Shown here piece by piece: positions 1 through 10,149 of a DNA stretch of 64,000 nucleotides (positions are counted from its first letter, which is position 1; every line of letters begins with the position of its first letter). The notes under the pieces are model-generated. The model was not told where the DNA came from and made no database searches. It was given only the letters and a program-made list of their open reading frames with translations. Source of the DNA: Pomphorhynchus laevis (lineage: Eukaryota > Acanthocephala > Palaeacanthocephala > Echinorhynchida > Pomphorhynchidae); the NCBI GenBank assembly GCA_012934845.2, contig WNNJ02001801.1:186001-250000 (forward strand), read 5' to 3'. The translations under genes were made by a program, and so were the position numbers.

Positions 1-145
1 TTGTATGACTCTCATATCTTCTCTTCTTTTCTCAAGACTTTATTACTGTCTTAGTATATTTTCCAACTCACCTAAATCCACTCTTCTTCCTTTACAACGC
101 ATCATCAACGCTGCCGTCCGAGTTCTCCTCCGTCTTCATTTGTAT
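1..145 (+). mobile_element. LINE family 2 fragment (RT C-terminal part)
   Basis: The first 145 bases closely match the RT thumb region of the nearly intact LINE at 5541-10106 (its positions around 9550-9690), including a shared stretch encoding SNSPKSTLLPLQRI. The match stops abruptly in TTGTATTATTATTGATAG. It is a short relic cut by the window edge on its left. The family is a CR1/L2-group LINE with C/T-rich coding sequence. Confidence 0.8.
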
Positions 146-255
146 TATTATTGATAGAATTTCCCTCGGAGTTTATTAAGCTAAACGAATCCTATTGAGA
201 ATATCTCTGACCACGGATAAAACTAAATATATTTCGAGAATTCTGATTAAAGGAT

Positions 256-363
256 GATTAAAGAATTCTGATTACATGCTAGTAATATAGGTATAAAGTT
301 TTCTTCGTTTAATTCCGATTAAAGAATTCTGATTAAAGAATTCTGATTACATGCTAGTAATAT
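256..363. repeat. Direct duplication, 33 bp at 75-bp spacing
   Basis: The same 33 bases, beginning GATTAAAGAATTCTG, occur at 256-288 and 331-363, and a shorter copy of the AATTCTGATTAAAG unit lies between them. It marks the border where the neighbouring minus-strand LINE relic ends. Confidence 0.85.
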
Positions 364-590
364 CGGTGACTCTATTTCTAATACCCTTGTATGAGGAGAA
401 AGATCTAATACCCCGTTTGAAATCCAGGAAGGCGCGATCTCGTTTTACTAGAGGAGATCGTAGGGACGCATCCACCCATACAGGATGCTTCAGTCTTTTT
501 CGAGTAGAGCATACAGGTGTATGTGCCAACAATATTGAGAGTAAAGTATTTCGGAAAAAGTCCCACGCTGACTATATTCCTAAAATATAA
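347..590 (-). pseudogene. LINE endonuclease-RT linker relic
   Basis: On the minus strand this 61-residue reading frame is basic (KRDRAFLDFKRG...YKGIRNRVT). That is the usual layout of the linker after the APE-type endonuclease in CR1-like LINEs, where a KRD..Y..F.......Y...RN pattern precedes the RT. It directly continues the endonuclease at 599-1525 and belongs to the same relic. No RT follows before the family-2 fragment at the window start. The plus-strand reading frame over the same bases shows no family features. Confidence 0.55.
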
Positions 591-598
591 GGGTTGGG

Positions 599-1525
599 CT
601 ATTGAATATTTGAGAGAAGAGTTATAATAGTGGAATAATCGGCTTTCTTGAAATTCGGAAATTTATTACAATTAGAAGATACCTTGAGATCAAGGTTAAT
701 AAGAAAATCGATGGTAGCATGATCACTTGAACCGATTGGATGACCGTACTTAATATTGCCAATAGCATTCTTCTTAACAGTAAGACAAATGTCGAGCAAA
801 GAAGACTTATCCTTCCTATATCGCGTATGCTCATGGACATGCTGAAATAAGTTTAAAGTATTAAAAACTTCTAAGAGTTCACAAGAACCATGATCACATC
901 CACTAATGGGAACATAATCCTTCCAGTTTACTTTTGGCATATTAAAGTCTCCTACGATAACCAAATCTCCCTCTTTAGACATTTTTACATGACTAAGCAG
1001 AAAGGATTGAATAGAGGCAGTTGACGAACACGGAGGTCGGTAAAATTTACCGAACTTTAGGTTCCTAATCCCTTGGTTAATACATACCCACAAATAATCA
1101 CATTCAGACGAAGAATTACTAGATTCGACTATTTTTACAGATAATGAGTCTCTTATATTAAGAGCAACACCACCACCCCTGCGTCATTGTCTATCCCCAC
1201 AAATGAGACTATATCCCTCGATACTTATTTCAGAATCAAGTATGTATATACTTAGCCAGGTCTCAGTGAGAGCTATTATATCGTAACGCGTCTTCGACAA
1301 ACGCACCGTCAATTCATCGAATTTATGGTAAATGCTAAGTATGTTTGTGTAATATATGCGCAAATTGGGGAAGATGTTCGTAGACTGAGCTACGACGGGA
1401 ACAACCCCGTAGTAACGGAGGTATAATTTTTCATATAAAAAACCTAGAGGGAGCTTATAGGTGGTGCGATACAGAATAGACGAAGAGCATCCTTGCTCAC
1501 TTCTGAAGGTTTGGAAGGGATCCAA
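599..1525 (-). pseudogene. APE-type endonuclease of a CR1-like LINE (broken)
   Basis: Two minus-strand frames give an APE-like endonuclease in order: TNILSIYHKFDEL (N-terminal strand), DIIALTETWL (catalytic Glu region), then VIVGDFNMPKVNW (the GDFN motif), LLDICLT and GSSDHATIDF (the SDH motif). The enzyme would nick target DNA for target-primed reverse transcription. The domain order matches ORF2 of Jockey-superfamily LINEs. The reading is split between frames near 1100-1200, so the copy is dead. The linker at 347-590 follows, but the RT is missing. Confidence 0.8.
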
Positions 1526-2662
1526 AAACGTGTAGAGATTCTGCGCCGCACTACGCGAAAAATTTTAATAATCAAATTACTTTCACCGTTCGCTTTACAA
1601 TCCTTAAGTTCAGTGAGTGCCGCTTTCTGTAATTTTCTTTCCTCTGGTAAGAGATCTTTTATCATAAAGATGTTGGTCCCTGCTAGACGAAACCCGTTAC
1701 GTAAAGCTAAGGAACACATCACATATGAATTCAGAACAAGTTTTAAAAGTCGCGTGTTTCCAATATTATCCCTTTTACCCAACCTAAAAATATTCATCAC
1801 CCTGAATGAATTTCTCTCGTTGTCTGTGCATGTCTGAAGTAAATACGAAAATAACATTCCAATGGCATTAATGTCATGACGTACACGTTCAATGTTATCC
1901 GATGAAGATGACTCCATCACATTTCCAATTATTAGACAAAATGATCGGTCAGCAATTTTTGATCTAGACTTATGAGGATTAGAAGAGCTAGTATGGGAAC
2001 CCGAAGAGGAGCATGCATGATTTGGTGTTGGTATGCTTAGACAGACTGATTTATCACAATTGGTAAAAGATACTGCATTATTCATTGGGGGTACTGTTTA
2101 GATGCTCGATTTTGCTTCCACAGAGGGAGATATGAAGTTCAGATATTGATATCGAAGGCGCATGATTAATTTGTTTTTCCGCAGAAGGAAACTCAGGGTT
2201 GTCCGTGCTGTCCTCGACAGAGACTGCATAATTATCGCATAATGATAATAATCTTACTTGATAATTCATATCGTTCGAATGAATGATATTGCTAAACAAG
2301 CGACTGCTGGTACCTTGACACGATTTCGTCATATGACTGTTTCTATTACAGGTACTAGAGACTGATAGCTGGTATGCATGTGAATCATCCACAATGACGG
2401 TTGAAGTTTGCTCAGAATGATTGCAATTTGTGGCCAACTGTAGTAATTCGGAAGCACAGAATCCACAGAGAAATTCCTTTGACAATATGTGCTTAGATCG
2501 GCTTGACGGCACTGCGACGGTTGTCCATACATCGCATCCAGATTTACTACACGCAACCTCGTGTCGTTCATAGGCAGGATCAGCGTTCACTGAATCAGAA
2601 CTACACTTAGCGCTATTGTTGTGGGTTTGTTTCTTAGCTCTCGTCAAAATTGTCTTTGCCAT
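1430..2662 (-). pseudogene. LINE ORF1 with Cys zinc finger and RRM-like C-terminus (broken)
   Basis: The start MAKTILTRAKK leads into a finger with spacing C-x4-C-D-V-W-x(n)-F-L-C-G-F-C (CSKSGCDVWTTV...EFLCGFCASELLQL). The same finger heads ORF1 of the LINEs at 5839 and 19.8 kb. The second half (RSFCLIIGNV...RHDINAIGMLF...VMNIFRLGKRDNI) resembles the RRM-like C-terminal half of those ORF1 proteins. ORF1 proteins of this group bind RNA and assemble the RNP. The frame changes near 2080 at a short G/C run, which may be mutation or a sequence error. The endonuclease follows at 1525. Confidence 0.75.
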
Positions 2663-2689
2663 TATCTTTTTTCCAACAAATATAGTTGC

Positions 2690-3640
2690 TTGTTTGTATG
2701 TAGTTTCTTGTTAAGGCGAAATATAGATGCTTGAAAAGTTTCGGCTTAAGCTTTGCAAATGTATTCTTTATACAATACAGAGACATTATTGCTTTACCAT
2801 GGATATAATCGGTATTCAGTCGAGTTTTGAGATCGTTATTCAAAACGATTCCAAGGTCTATGTGCTCAGATATAATGCGAAGATTCTGACATCCTAAATA
2901 AAAGTCACGATCAGGTTTACCGTTGTAGACAACGGTAAAATTGTACAACACATTTGTAATTGTACAAATTTTTTGTATAAAATTTTTTATAATACAAAAT
3001 TAATTATATAATAAAATTAATGAAAATTAATTAAAAATTAATTAATTAATTTTTATTAATTAATTAATAATTTTTATAAATTAATTAATTAAATTAATTA
3101 ATAAATTAATTAATTTTTAATTAATTAATAAAATTACTTATAAAAAATTAATTATATAATAAAAAAATTTTATAATATTTTTTGTATAAAATTGTACAAC
3201 ACATTTGTCTACATGCATGATCATACTGGTAGCAGTACTCCAGTTATTTATTGTGTGAAGATCGTGCTGTAGGCGCTGGTCCTGTGGGTCGAAAATTCTG
3301 TAGCACCAGACTTTCACATCGTCAGCAAATGGCAAGCAGGAGCTATTTATGCGTAAGAGCAGATCATTTAGAAATATAATGAAAAGCAAGAGACCAAGGA
3401 CTGTACCTTGTAGAACGTTACAATTAACAGGCCTAGCAGAAGACAGGCTACTGCCAACCCTCACTCGAAATGATCTGTTGCAAAGAAAATCACGAATCCG
3501 ATTGCGCAATGTTGTAGAAACACCGTAGTTAGCTAACAAGCTGATCAGGCTCTCATGTGAAACCCGGTTGAAGGCTTTCGAGAGATCAATAAAGATTATA
3601 TCGACCGATCTGCCAACACTCAACGATTGTGTCTACATTT
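2690..3640 (-). pseudogene. CR1-like LINE reverse transcriptase fragment
   Basis: Minus-strand translation shows RT motif A (FIDLSKAFNRVSHESL), motif B (LQGTVLGLLLFIIFLNDL), motif C altered to PFADDVKVW, and the later HIDLGIVL block, in normal order. Motif B has NVLQG where relatives have GVPQG. A 251-bp AT-rich insertion splits the thumb at 2957-3208. The RT runs into a separate LINE ORF1 whose coding starts at 2662, so the two are distinct insertions side by side. Confidence 0.8.
2937..3208. repeat. AT-rich insertion flanked by 21-bp direct repeats
   Basis: The 21-bp sequence starting AAAATTGTACAACACATTT occurs at 2937-2957 and 3188-3208, inside an RT reading frame. Between the copies lies almost pure AT sequence built of ATTAATTAATT palindromes, with TAATTATATAATAAAA repeated near both ends. 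The flanking repeats could be a long target duplication or the ends of a slippage product. No coding capacity. Confidence 0.75.
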
Positions 3641-3779
3641 CGCGCGCAGTAAGTTCGTCAAACACGAACTTTGAGGGAACCTTGTTTTGTGAAAAATTTT
3701 GAAATAAATTATTATAATTTAAAAAATACGGATAATGAAGTTTAGAAAATTTCATTTTTATTGACGATTATTATAAATT

Positions 3780-4031
3780 TACTAGACAAAATCTTAAGGC
3801 TCTTCAGTCTGCTCAACAAAAGATAAGAAAAACAGAATTAAAAATAACTAAGGTTAAAATGTTGAAATTGTAGTCAATCTGTCGGGTATACCATTCGAAT
3901 AGTTTCTTGGTCAGGATGGTGCATCCATGTCAAAAGTATTTTTTTGAATGTAGCAATACTGTCTATACGTACTAAAGTATCCGGCAACATTTTCCAAACA
4001 CTAACATCACGATGCGAAATAAGATATAGAC
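3780..4031 (-). pseudogene. 3' end of a CR1-like LINE, left of the hAT insertion
   Basis: The minus strand encodes the RT C-terminal block SHRDVSVWKMLPDTLVRI..IATFKK, the usual 'WN.LP..VV....F..F' ending of CR1-like ORF2. It is followed by a 3' UTR with GAGCAGACTGAAGAGCC, which closely resembles GAGCAGACTGAACAGCC near 23,845. Its upstream part lies at 11115-11421; the two are separated only by the hAT element and its 8-bp duplication. Confidence 0.85.
4024..4031. repeat. hAT target-site duplication, left copy
   Basis: ATATAGAC directly precedes the terminal inverted repeat CAGTGTTTCTCAACC and is repeated exactly at 11115-11122, just after the other terminus. Eight bases is the standard duplication length for hAT transposons. 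Confidence 0.95.
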
Positions 4032-4329
4032 CAGTGTTTCTCAACCTTTTTTCAATCATCGCCCACTTTTGAACATTTTTTTTAAATTTCGCCCACCGTG
4101 ACAGAAAAACTGTTTTAAATTTTATATAAATCTTAATATTCATGTAATAATAACAGTAGATATACGGATGCTAAAAATATAATATGTAGATCTGTATTAT
4201 AAAGTTACAAGCCTCAGTTAGATTATCGATGAATGATAAATAAACCGAATTTGAAAAAAATATAAATAAAGATATTTAATGTGATCCTTGGTTTTGATGT
4301 TTTTTTACTATTTCCTCAAATTTAGGCTT

Positions 4330-5535
4330 AAAGTTTGTAAGCTTTATTCTCACGTCACCTCTCGAACATATCTATTATATTTCTTTCTTTAGTTATTTTA
4401 TTTACTGTACTAAAACCACATTCCATTAAATAAGAAGACGGAAAACACAGCAAAATATTGGTCATTTCAGTCCAAATCGTAGGATATAAAAACTTCGCCG
4501 ACTGTGTCATCCATAATCCAAATTGTCTGTCATTTTCATATTTATATTTCAATTCTTCATTGCATTAAAGATCGATAAGTTCTTCTTGAATGTTTTTTTT
4601 AACACATTCAATATCACAGCCAAAGGGGTCAATCATCCATGGCTTAATATGCAAAGAAAATAAATCCGAAAACTACTAAGAAATTCCTGCTTTAGAGTAG
4701 ACAAGTATTCAGAATAATTGAATTAGTCTTGATCAGAAAGAAAAGACTATATTTTTCACCTCCTGCATATTTTTAAAGTTTCTCTTCAATAAGTTGTTCT
4801 TAAAAACTTCTATGTTCTCTGTAAAGGCCTTAATATTACGCTTACAGTCGATCAGAGTAACAAGTTTTCCTTGCAATTTCAGCGATATTTCATTAAGCTT
4901 TCTGAAAATAAATGACATAAGGTCTATATTGTTTTTATGGGCATTCAGCTCGTCTCTTCTATTGAATTCCTTTTCTTCTTCCAGGAAATCAATAATTGTG
5001 TCAAATAAGCAAACAAATCTTGCAAGGCAATTACCTTTAGATAACCATCGTATTTCAGTGTGGAGAAGTAATCTATTGTATTGCTCATTATTGTCTTTAC
5101 AGAAAATCTGAAACAATCTGTCACACTTTGAATTTGTCTTTATCTTGTTTACTACTTGGATGACAAGCCTTAAAGAAAAATGAAGAATATGACTTATGTT
5201 CTTTGCCACCAAGTTATGTTCGAGGAGCCTTGAAGGTTTCATAGCTTCATTAGAGAACGATTTGCGACATAAAAGATAGAATGAAATATCTTTCTCATAG
5301 GGACTTTCGATGTATAATACAGTGGATAGTTAATATTTTTGGATAAATGTTCTTTAAAAATGAAATAAACCCCTTATATCTTCCAATCATAGCAGGGGCT
5401 CCGTCAGTAGCACATGATATCAAATTTTCAGATGGTATTTGTTTTTCTTCGAACCAAGATTCAACAACCACGAATATTGATAACTTCGAATATTGATATT
5501 TAACAACTTCGAATAACCTTAACATAAGTCTTGCA
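4330..5535 (-). pseudogene. hAT transposase, central and C-terminal part (broken)
   Basis: Minus-strand frames give LISCATDGAPAMIGRYKGF and ILTIHCIIHRK (RNase H-like core, around the DGAPAMxGxxxGF and HC.IHR blocks). Then come LVAKNISHILHF...VNKIK and LLLHTEIRWLSKGNCLARFVCLFD (helical insertion domain start, with the W of hAT enzymes). At 4355-4552 comes LCFPSSYLMECGFSTVNKI, the hAT dimerisation region. The order matches ZBED/SCAND3-type transposases. A segment at 5218-5309 interrupts the HR/LVAKN junction and duplicates the enzyme's own BED-finger DNA. Frames are broken. Confidence 0.88.
5218..5309 (-). repeat. Internal copy of the transposase BED-finger segment
   Basis: About 92 bases here are nearly identical to about 10,620-10,712, both encoding FYLLCRK.FSNEAM.PSRLL on the minus strand. 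In relatives the text before this block (HCIIHR) runs straight into LVAKN, so this looks like an inserted duplicate of the N-terminal zinc-finger coding DNA placed in the middle of the catalytic region. Confidence 0.75.
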
Positions 5536-5540
5536 ATTAT

Positions 5541-5793
5541 TCCTGTCAGTTCCAGATTATTCCTGTCAGTTCCAGATTATTCCTGTCAGTTCCAGATTAT
5601 TCCTGTCAGTTCCAGATTATTCCTGTCAGTTCCAGATTATTCCTGTCAGTTCCAGATTATTCCTGTCAGTTCCAGATTATTCCTGTCAGTTCCAGATTAT
5701 TCCTGTCAGTTCCAGATTATTCCTGTCAGTTCCAGATTATTCCTGTCAGTTCCAGATTATTCCTGTCAGTTCCAGATTATTCCTGTCAGTTCC
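5541..5793 (+). promoter_or_regulatory. LINE 5' array: twelve perfect 20-bp monomers plus a partial one
   Basis: The unit tcctgtcagttccagattat is repeated twelve times without a mismatch (5541-5780), then 13 bases of a thirteenth unit, then a GC-richer leader and the ORF1 ATG at 5839. The array starts exactly at the LINE's 5' end. By analogy with monomer promoters of mouse L1 it may be the promoter; that role is inference. The open frame across it only reflects a 20-bp unit without stops. Confidence 0.85.
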
Positions 5794-5838
5794 GCTCGCT
5801 ACGCTCGCGAATTGAGCTCAATCTATCGATAAAAGGTC

Positions 5839-7164
5839 ATGCCTAAAAAAGCGCGATCTCAGATCCCTGTTCCTGATCAAGAATCTTCCACATCAGAATG
5901 CAATGATGGTTATACCAGCTTTGAAGTTGGATGCGATTCCAAAGATTGCGATGTATGGACACTTGTTCGTGTTAAAATATCCGACCACTCGGTGTATAAA
6001 CGTAAACATTTCACTTGCGGTTTTTGTACATCAGTACGACTACTACAGTTATCCTGCTCATCTACTCCTGTATCACACACGACCACTCAAACCAATGCTG
6101 TTTTAGATGTTTCCCTCGCATCAACACCTGACTTCGCATCATATAATCCCATTATTAAACCTACTCTCTCACACACTCCTCGTTCAACTACGTACCAAAC
6201 TTCCATTAATCTTTCTCATTCTAACAATGCTAACGGTAAAGCTTTTCATCTCGTACCTCCTATGTCCTATTCCTCCCCCAATCTAAATACATCTCAAACT
6301 TATTTATTCTCCTCACGTACTCCTTACTCGACCTCCCCTGTATCACCTCTCAATAATTTACACCCTTCCATCAAAATCATTTCCAGTAACATTTCCGATC
6401 AACTGATTCAACACTCCATTCCTGTCACTCATGCCCCAACCTATTTTAATTCTCCTTACTCTACCTTCCACGTAACACTTCCAAATAATTTACATCCTTC
6501 ATTTAAAATCATATCCAGTCACATCTCTGATCAACCGACTCAACACCCCGCTCATGTCACACTTGCCCCAACCAATATTAATTCTTTATCAAGCACCCCT
6601 GTCATTTCCACTTCTATCTGCTCATCTACCTCGACTCCTACCAGCTCTGTCCGTCCACCACTTTCACGAAATCGTTTTCCTTCGCGCGATCGCTGTATAA
6701 TCATATCAAACTTAAAGCTTTCCAAATCTGCTTCTCCACAATCTCGCCTCGATGATGATGTATCTGCTGTCAGGTCTATCCTAGCAACCAAACTTCCTGA
6801 TGATAACCCATCACTCTTCAATAATATCGCTCCTGTATCCTTTATTCGTTTAAACAAATCCACTAAATCCAATCATCTCAGTAATCCACTCTTAAAAATT
6901 GTTTTCCGACATAGTTCACATGCCTCTTCGGTACTCTCCCAACGTTTTAAACTTCTTACCACTTCATCTACTTGCCGTATCTTTCCTGACCGCTCCCCTT
7001 CTGATATTGCCCAGCTCAATTTAGCTCGCATTGAAAAACATCGACGTGAAACAAACGGCGAGTCATCCTTATCTATACGTAAAATCAACGGAAATTTTCA
7101 CGTTCTTCACACAAGGCCAAAAATTCGATGGCGTCCCATCTCTCCCCCTTGTCTTCTTTGCTAA
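5839..7164 (+). CDS. LINE family 2 ORF1 protein
   Basis: 441 residues from the ATG after AAAAGGTC. A Cys finger lies at residues 32-63 (C32, C37, DVW, C60-GF-C63), resembling the PHD-like finger of CR1 ORF1. A long Ser/Thr/Pro-rich, probably unstructured middle follows (about 70-280). The C-terminal part (about 285-420) has RDRCIIISNL and RLDDDVSAVRSIL, an RRM-like layout shared with ORF1 of the family-1 LINEs. The likely job is RNA binding in the retrotransposition RNP. The frame is intact. Its end overlaps ORF2, so ORF2 may be read by reinitiation or termination-coupled translation (inference). Confidence 0.88.
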   Translation: MPKKARSQIPVPDQESSTSECNDGYTSFEVGCDSKDCDVWTLVRVKISDHSVYKRKHFTCGFCTSVRLLQLSCSSTPVSHTTTQTNAVLDVSLASTPDFASYNPIIKPTLSHTPRSTTYQTSINLSHSNNANGKAFHLVPPMSYSSPNLNTSQTYLFSSRTPYSTSPVSPLNNLHPSIKIISSNISDQLIQHSIPVTHAPTYFNSPYSTFHVTLPNNLHPSFKIISSHISDQPTQHPAHVTLAPTNINSLSSTPVISTSICSSTSTPTSSVRPPLSRNRFPSRDRCIIISNLKLSKSASPQSRLDDDVSAVRSILATKLPDDNPSLFNNIAPVSFIRLNKSTKSNHLSNPLLKIVFRHSSHASSVLSQRFKLLTTSSTCRIFPDRSPSDIAQLNLARIEKHRRETNGESSLSIRKINGNFHVLHTRPKIRWRPISPPCLLC

Positions 7165-10034
7165 TCGATCTCGCTCCTAAGCATACTTTTCGTCTTAGTC
7201 TATTCAATACTCGCTCCATTCTTCATAAAGCTGATATGCTTCTCGATATCTTCGATCAATTATCTATCGATATTCTCTGCATTACCGAATCCTGGCACTC
7301 TGACTCCGACGATCTTGCTATTCGTCGTCTATGTCGCTCTGGTTGTTCGCTAGTTGAATCAGCTCGTCAAATTACATCTCATACATCTACTGCGTTTAAC
7401 CATGGCGGTATAGTTGCCATTGCTCGTCACCACATGTCTTTACGTAAAATCAACGTTAACATCCGTTACACCTCGTTCGAATTACTCATATGCAGATTAT
7501 CAACGCATTTCCCTCTGGAACTTGTGATTGTATACCGTCCAGGTTCAGTTGCCCCCTCACGTATCTTCTTTAACGACCTTGCAGATCTAATGTATCACTG
7601 TTCATTGTCTTATACTCCTTCTTTTGTTCTCGGTGACTTTAACATTCGTCTTGATCGCCCGTCTGACTCTGACTCTATCACTTTAACTAATCTTTTTTCT
7701 GATTTTAACTATAAATTACTTTCAACAAGCCCAACTCATATTCTCGGCGGTGCTCTCGACATCATTGCTGTTCCTAACTGCTTCAATGACTATACCTCCA
7801 TGTCAATTACTGATCCTGGTTTGTCCGATCATTTCCTTGTCACTCTTACTCTTACTCGTCCCCATCCTCCTTCTCCGCCTTTACCTTCATCTACACCAAG
7901 TCGACCCTGGAAGCTTCTCGATATCCCTGTTCTCTGCACAGCCTTACTTAATTCTTCACTCTTTTCACTTCCTCTTAACTATCTCTCTCCCGATGATCTC
8001 TGCATTCTGTTTGATTCTGAACTTACGTCGATCCTCAATAACCTTCTGCCTAGTCGACTTCGACGTTCCCAGCGCTTGCGCCATGCTCACTGGTTCGATT
8101 CTGACTGTAGTCTTTCTAAGCGTCGACTCCGTCACTCTTTTCGTACGTATAAACGCTTTCTTAAACGTTCACCCAACTCACTCCCTCCAAATCTCCGTGA
8201 TTCCTACTTTTCTCAACGCCGTTCACATCTTATTCTTATACGTACTAAACGTACTGTCTTTTGGCGAAATCAACTCGAGTCATCTTCCAACTCTAAATCT
8301 CATTGGAAAATCTTAAACTCAATTCTTTCACGAACATCTACTTCTTGTAATATAAATTTTGATGAATTTTCTTCTTATCTACAAACTAAGCTATCTAATT
8401 TACTTTCCCTACTACCCGTGGCCCCCTTGTACCCACTCTTCTCTTTAAATACTTCCCTCCCAGAACTATTCCACCTTCTTCCCGTTTCGTCTGATGAAGT
8501 TTCTTCGGTTCTGCTGTCATTACCTAATAAAACCTCTTCTTCTGACCAAATTCCCACTTACTTGCTTAAAAATATCTGCTCTTTTATCTTACCCTTCCTA
8601 ACCACATTGTTCAATTCGTCCATCCGTAGCCGTTCATTTCCTTCCATCTGGAAATGCGCCACTGTTCGTCCTCTCATCAAAAAGCAATCTCTCGACTCCT
8701 CACTACCATCTTCGTACCGTCCTATTTCACTTCTCCCAACCCTCTCTTAACTCCTTGAGCGTCTCGTTCTTAAGCAAGTTAATACATATCTCTATTCATC
8801 TAACTTATTTCCTCCCTTCCAAGCCGCTTTTCGCTCTAATTACTCTACCGAAATCGCATGTCTTAAAGTTTATAACGACTTACTCATATCGCGCGATCAT
8901 AAATTATGCAGTGTCATAGTTTCTCTTGATCTTTCGTCTGCTTTTGACATCGTCGATCACTCGATTCTTCTCCATCGCCTTCGTCATGATTATGGCTTCT
9001 CTTTACCCACTGTATCATGGTTTTCTTCATATCTATCAAACCGTACATTTCGCGTATATTCTAACTCTTCTCTCTCCAATCCTTCGTTCATTCCGCCCGG
9101 TGTTCCACAAGGCTCCGTATTTGGCCCTATACTTTTCTCTCTTCTTCTTGGTGATTTGTCTTCGATTTCTCATAAATTTAACTTCCATGTTATGCAATAT
9201 GCTGATGACATTCTCATCTATGCTCATGCACCTGTTTATCGTATTCACGATCTTAGTGTTTCCGCTTCGGACTGTCTTGTCTCAATTTCCAATCATCTTT
9301 CTTCCCTTCGCCTTTCTCTGAATCCTGATAAATCCAAAATTATGTGGATCCTACCTCGATGCCTCGTCTTCGAACCTCCCTCCGTATCATTAAATTCTAC
9401 AATTCTTCCTATCGTTGATAATCTCGTTTTCCTAGGCTTCCATTTTGACAACCGACTTTCACTTAAACCTTTCGTTAGTGATAAAGTACGCTCATCTACC
9501 TTGATACTCCGCAATCTCCGTCAAGTTCGTAGATTGATCGATTTCCCTTCTTGTATGAATCTCATATCTTCTCTGCTTTTTTCTAGTCTCGATTATTGTC
9601 TTTGTCTATTTTCCAACTCACCTAAATCCACTCTTCTTCCCCTACAACGCATCGTCAACGCAGCTGTCCGAATTCTCCTCCGTCTTCGTCGTTTTGATCA
9701 TACATCCTACCATCTTGCTTCTCTCGATTTGTCTACAATTTATTGTCGTGTTCAAATTCGTCTTATCGTTGCTTTCCGCCTTGTAACTTTTCATACCCCT
9801 TCATTTCTCAACCTTCCTTTTCTTGATAATTCTCGTCCTGTTTACTGTTCCTTGCGTTCCTGTAATTCCCTTCTTTTACATGTCCCAAACTACTCTACCT
9901 CCTTTAAACTCCGCTCCTTCCTGGTGGCTGCTCCTCTATCGTGGAATCATCTGCCCATTCATATACGCCAATCAACTTCCCTGCAGTGCTTCAAACGACA
10001 AATCCGATCCCATTTTAACAATTTAACTGCTTGA
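7128..10034 (+). CDS. LINE family 2 ORF2: APE endonuclease plus reverse transcriptase, one in-frame stop
   Basis: The frame runs 969 codons with one TAA at 8748-8750, where other copies read Lys in PTLSKLLERL. N-terminal APE domain: FNTRSILHKADML, ILCITESWHSDSDD, FVLGDFNIRLDRP, ILGGALDIIA and GLSDHFLV (about residues 25-240). RT: SYRPISLLPTLS, VSLDLSSAFDIVDHS (motif A), GVPQGSVFGPILFSLLL (motif B), QYADDILIYAH (motif C, ADD), FLGFHFD, then a C-terminal block ending NHLPIHIRQS..CFKRQIRSHF. It would nick target DNA and copy the element RNA. Base use is strongly C/T-rich. The stop probably inactivates this copy unless it is read through. Confidence 0.9.
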
Positions 10035-10063
10035 CTTTCTCATTTTTGTTTGTGGACTTGTAA

Positions 10064-10080
10064 GCGTACAGCTTGTACGC
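10064..10080 (+). other. Conserved 3'-terminal hairpin of LINE family 2
   Basis: GCGTAC-AGCTT-GTACGC forms a perfect 6-bp stem and is followed by ATTTGCCACATTAAAATAAA. The same stem-loop plus TTTGCCACGTTAAAATAAA ends other family-2 copies at 31666, 33029, 33772 (minus), 43178 (minus) and 56148, with paired base changes. It is a candidate recognition site for the RT. Confidence 0.8.
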
Positions 10081-10149
10081 ATTTGCCACATTAAAATAAA
10101 ATTTGTATTATTGATGCTTCTGTTGTGTCTGTTTTTAAATACTTCATAA

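Larger units (their letters stand above)
5541..10106 (+). mobile_element. Near-intact full-length LINE, family 2 (CR1/L2 group)
   Basis: A 4.6-kb element bounded by ATTAT at 5536-5540 and 10107-10111. Removing it with one ATTAT restores an uninterrupted hAT reading (TEASIIAR), which fixes both ends. Order: 5' array of 20-bp monomers (5541-5793), a short leader, ORF1 (5839-7164), ORF2 (7128-10034) overlapping ORF1 by 37 bases, then a short 3' UTR with a terminal hairpin and AT-rich tail. ORF1 is open throughout; ORF2 has one in-frame stop at 8748. Its full length and clear duplication mark it as the youngest member of the nest. At least six other family-2 copies occur in the window, all degraded. 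Confidence 0.92.

Noticed and set aside
351-590. Plus-strand 79-residue frame
   Set aside because: The opposite strand continues a LINE endonuclease linker, which explains the openness; the plus product has no family features.
5541-5793. Possible CRISPR-like array
   Set aside because: Units are contiguous with no spacers and the genome is eukaryotic.
5531-5815. 94-residue open frame of repeated FLSVPDYSCQFQIIPVSSRL
   Set aside because: It is the translation of a 20-bp tandem repeat lacking stops; it is LINE 5' sequence, not a protein gene.
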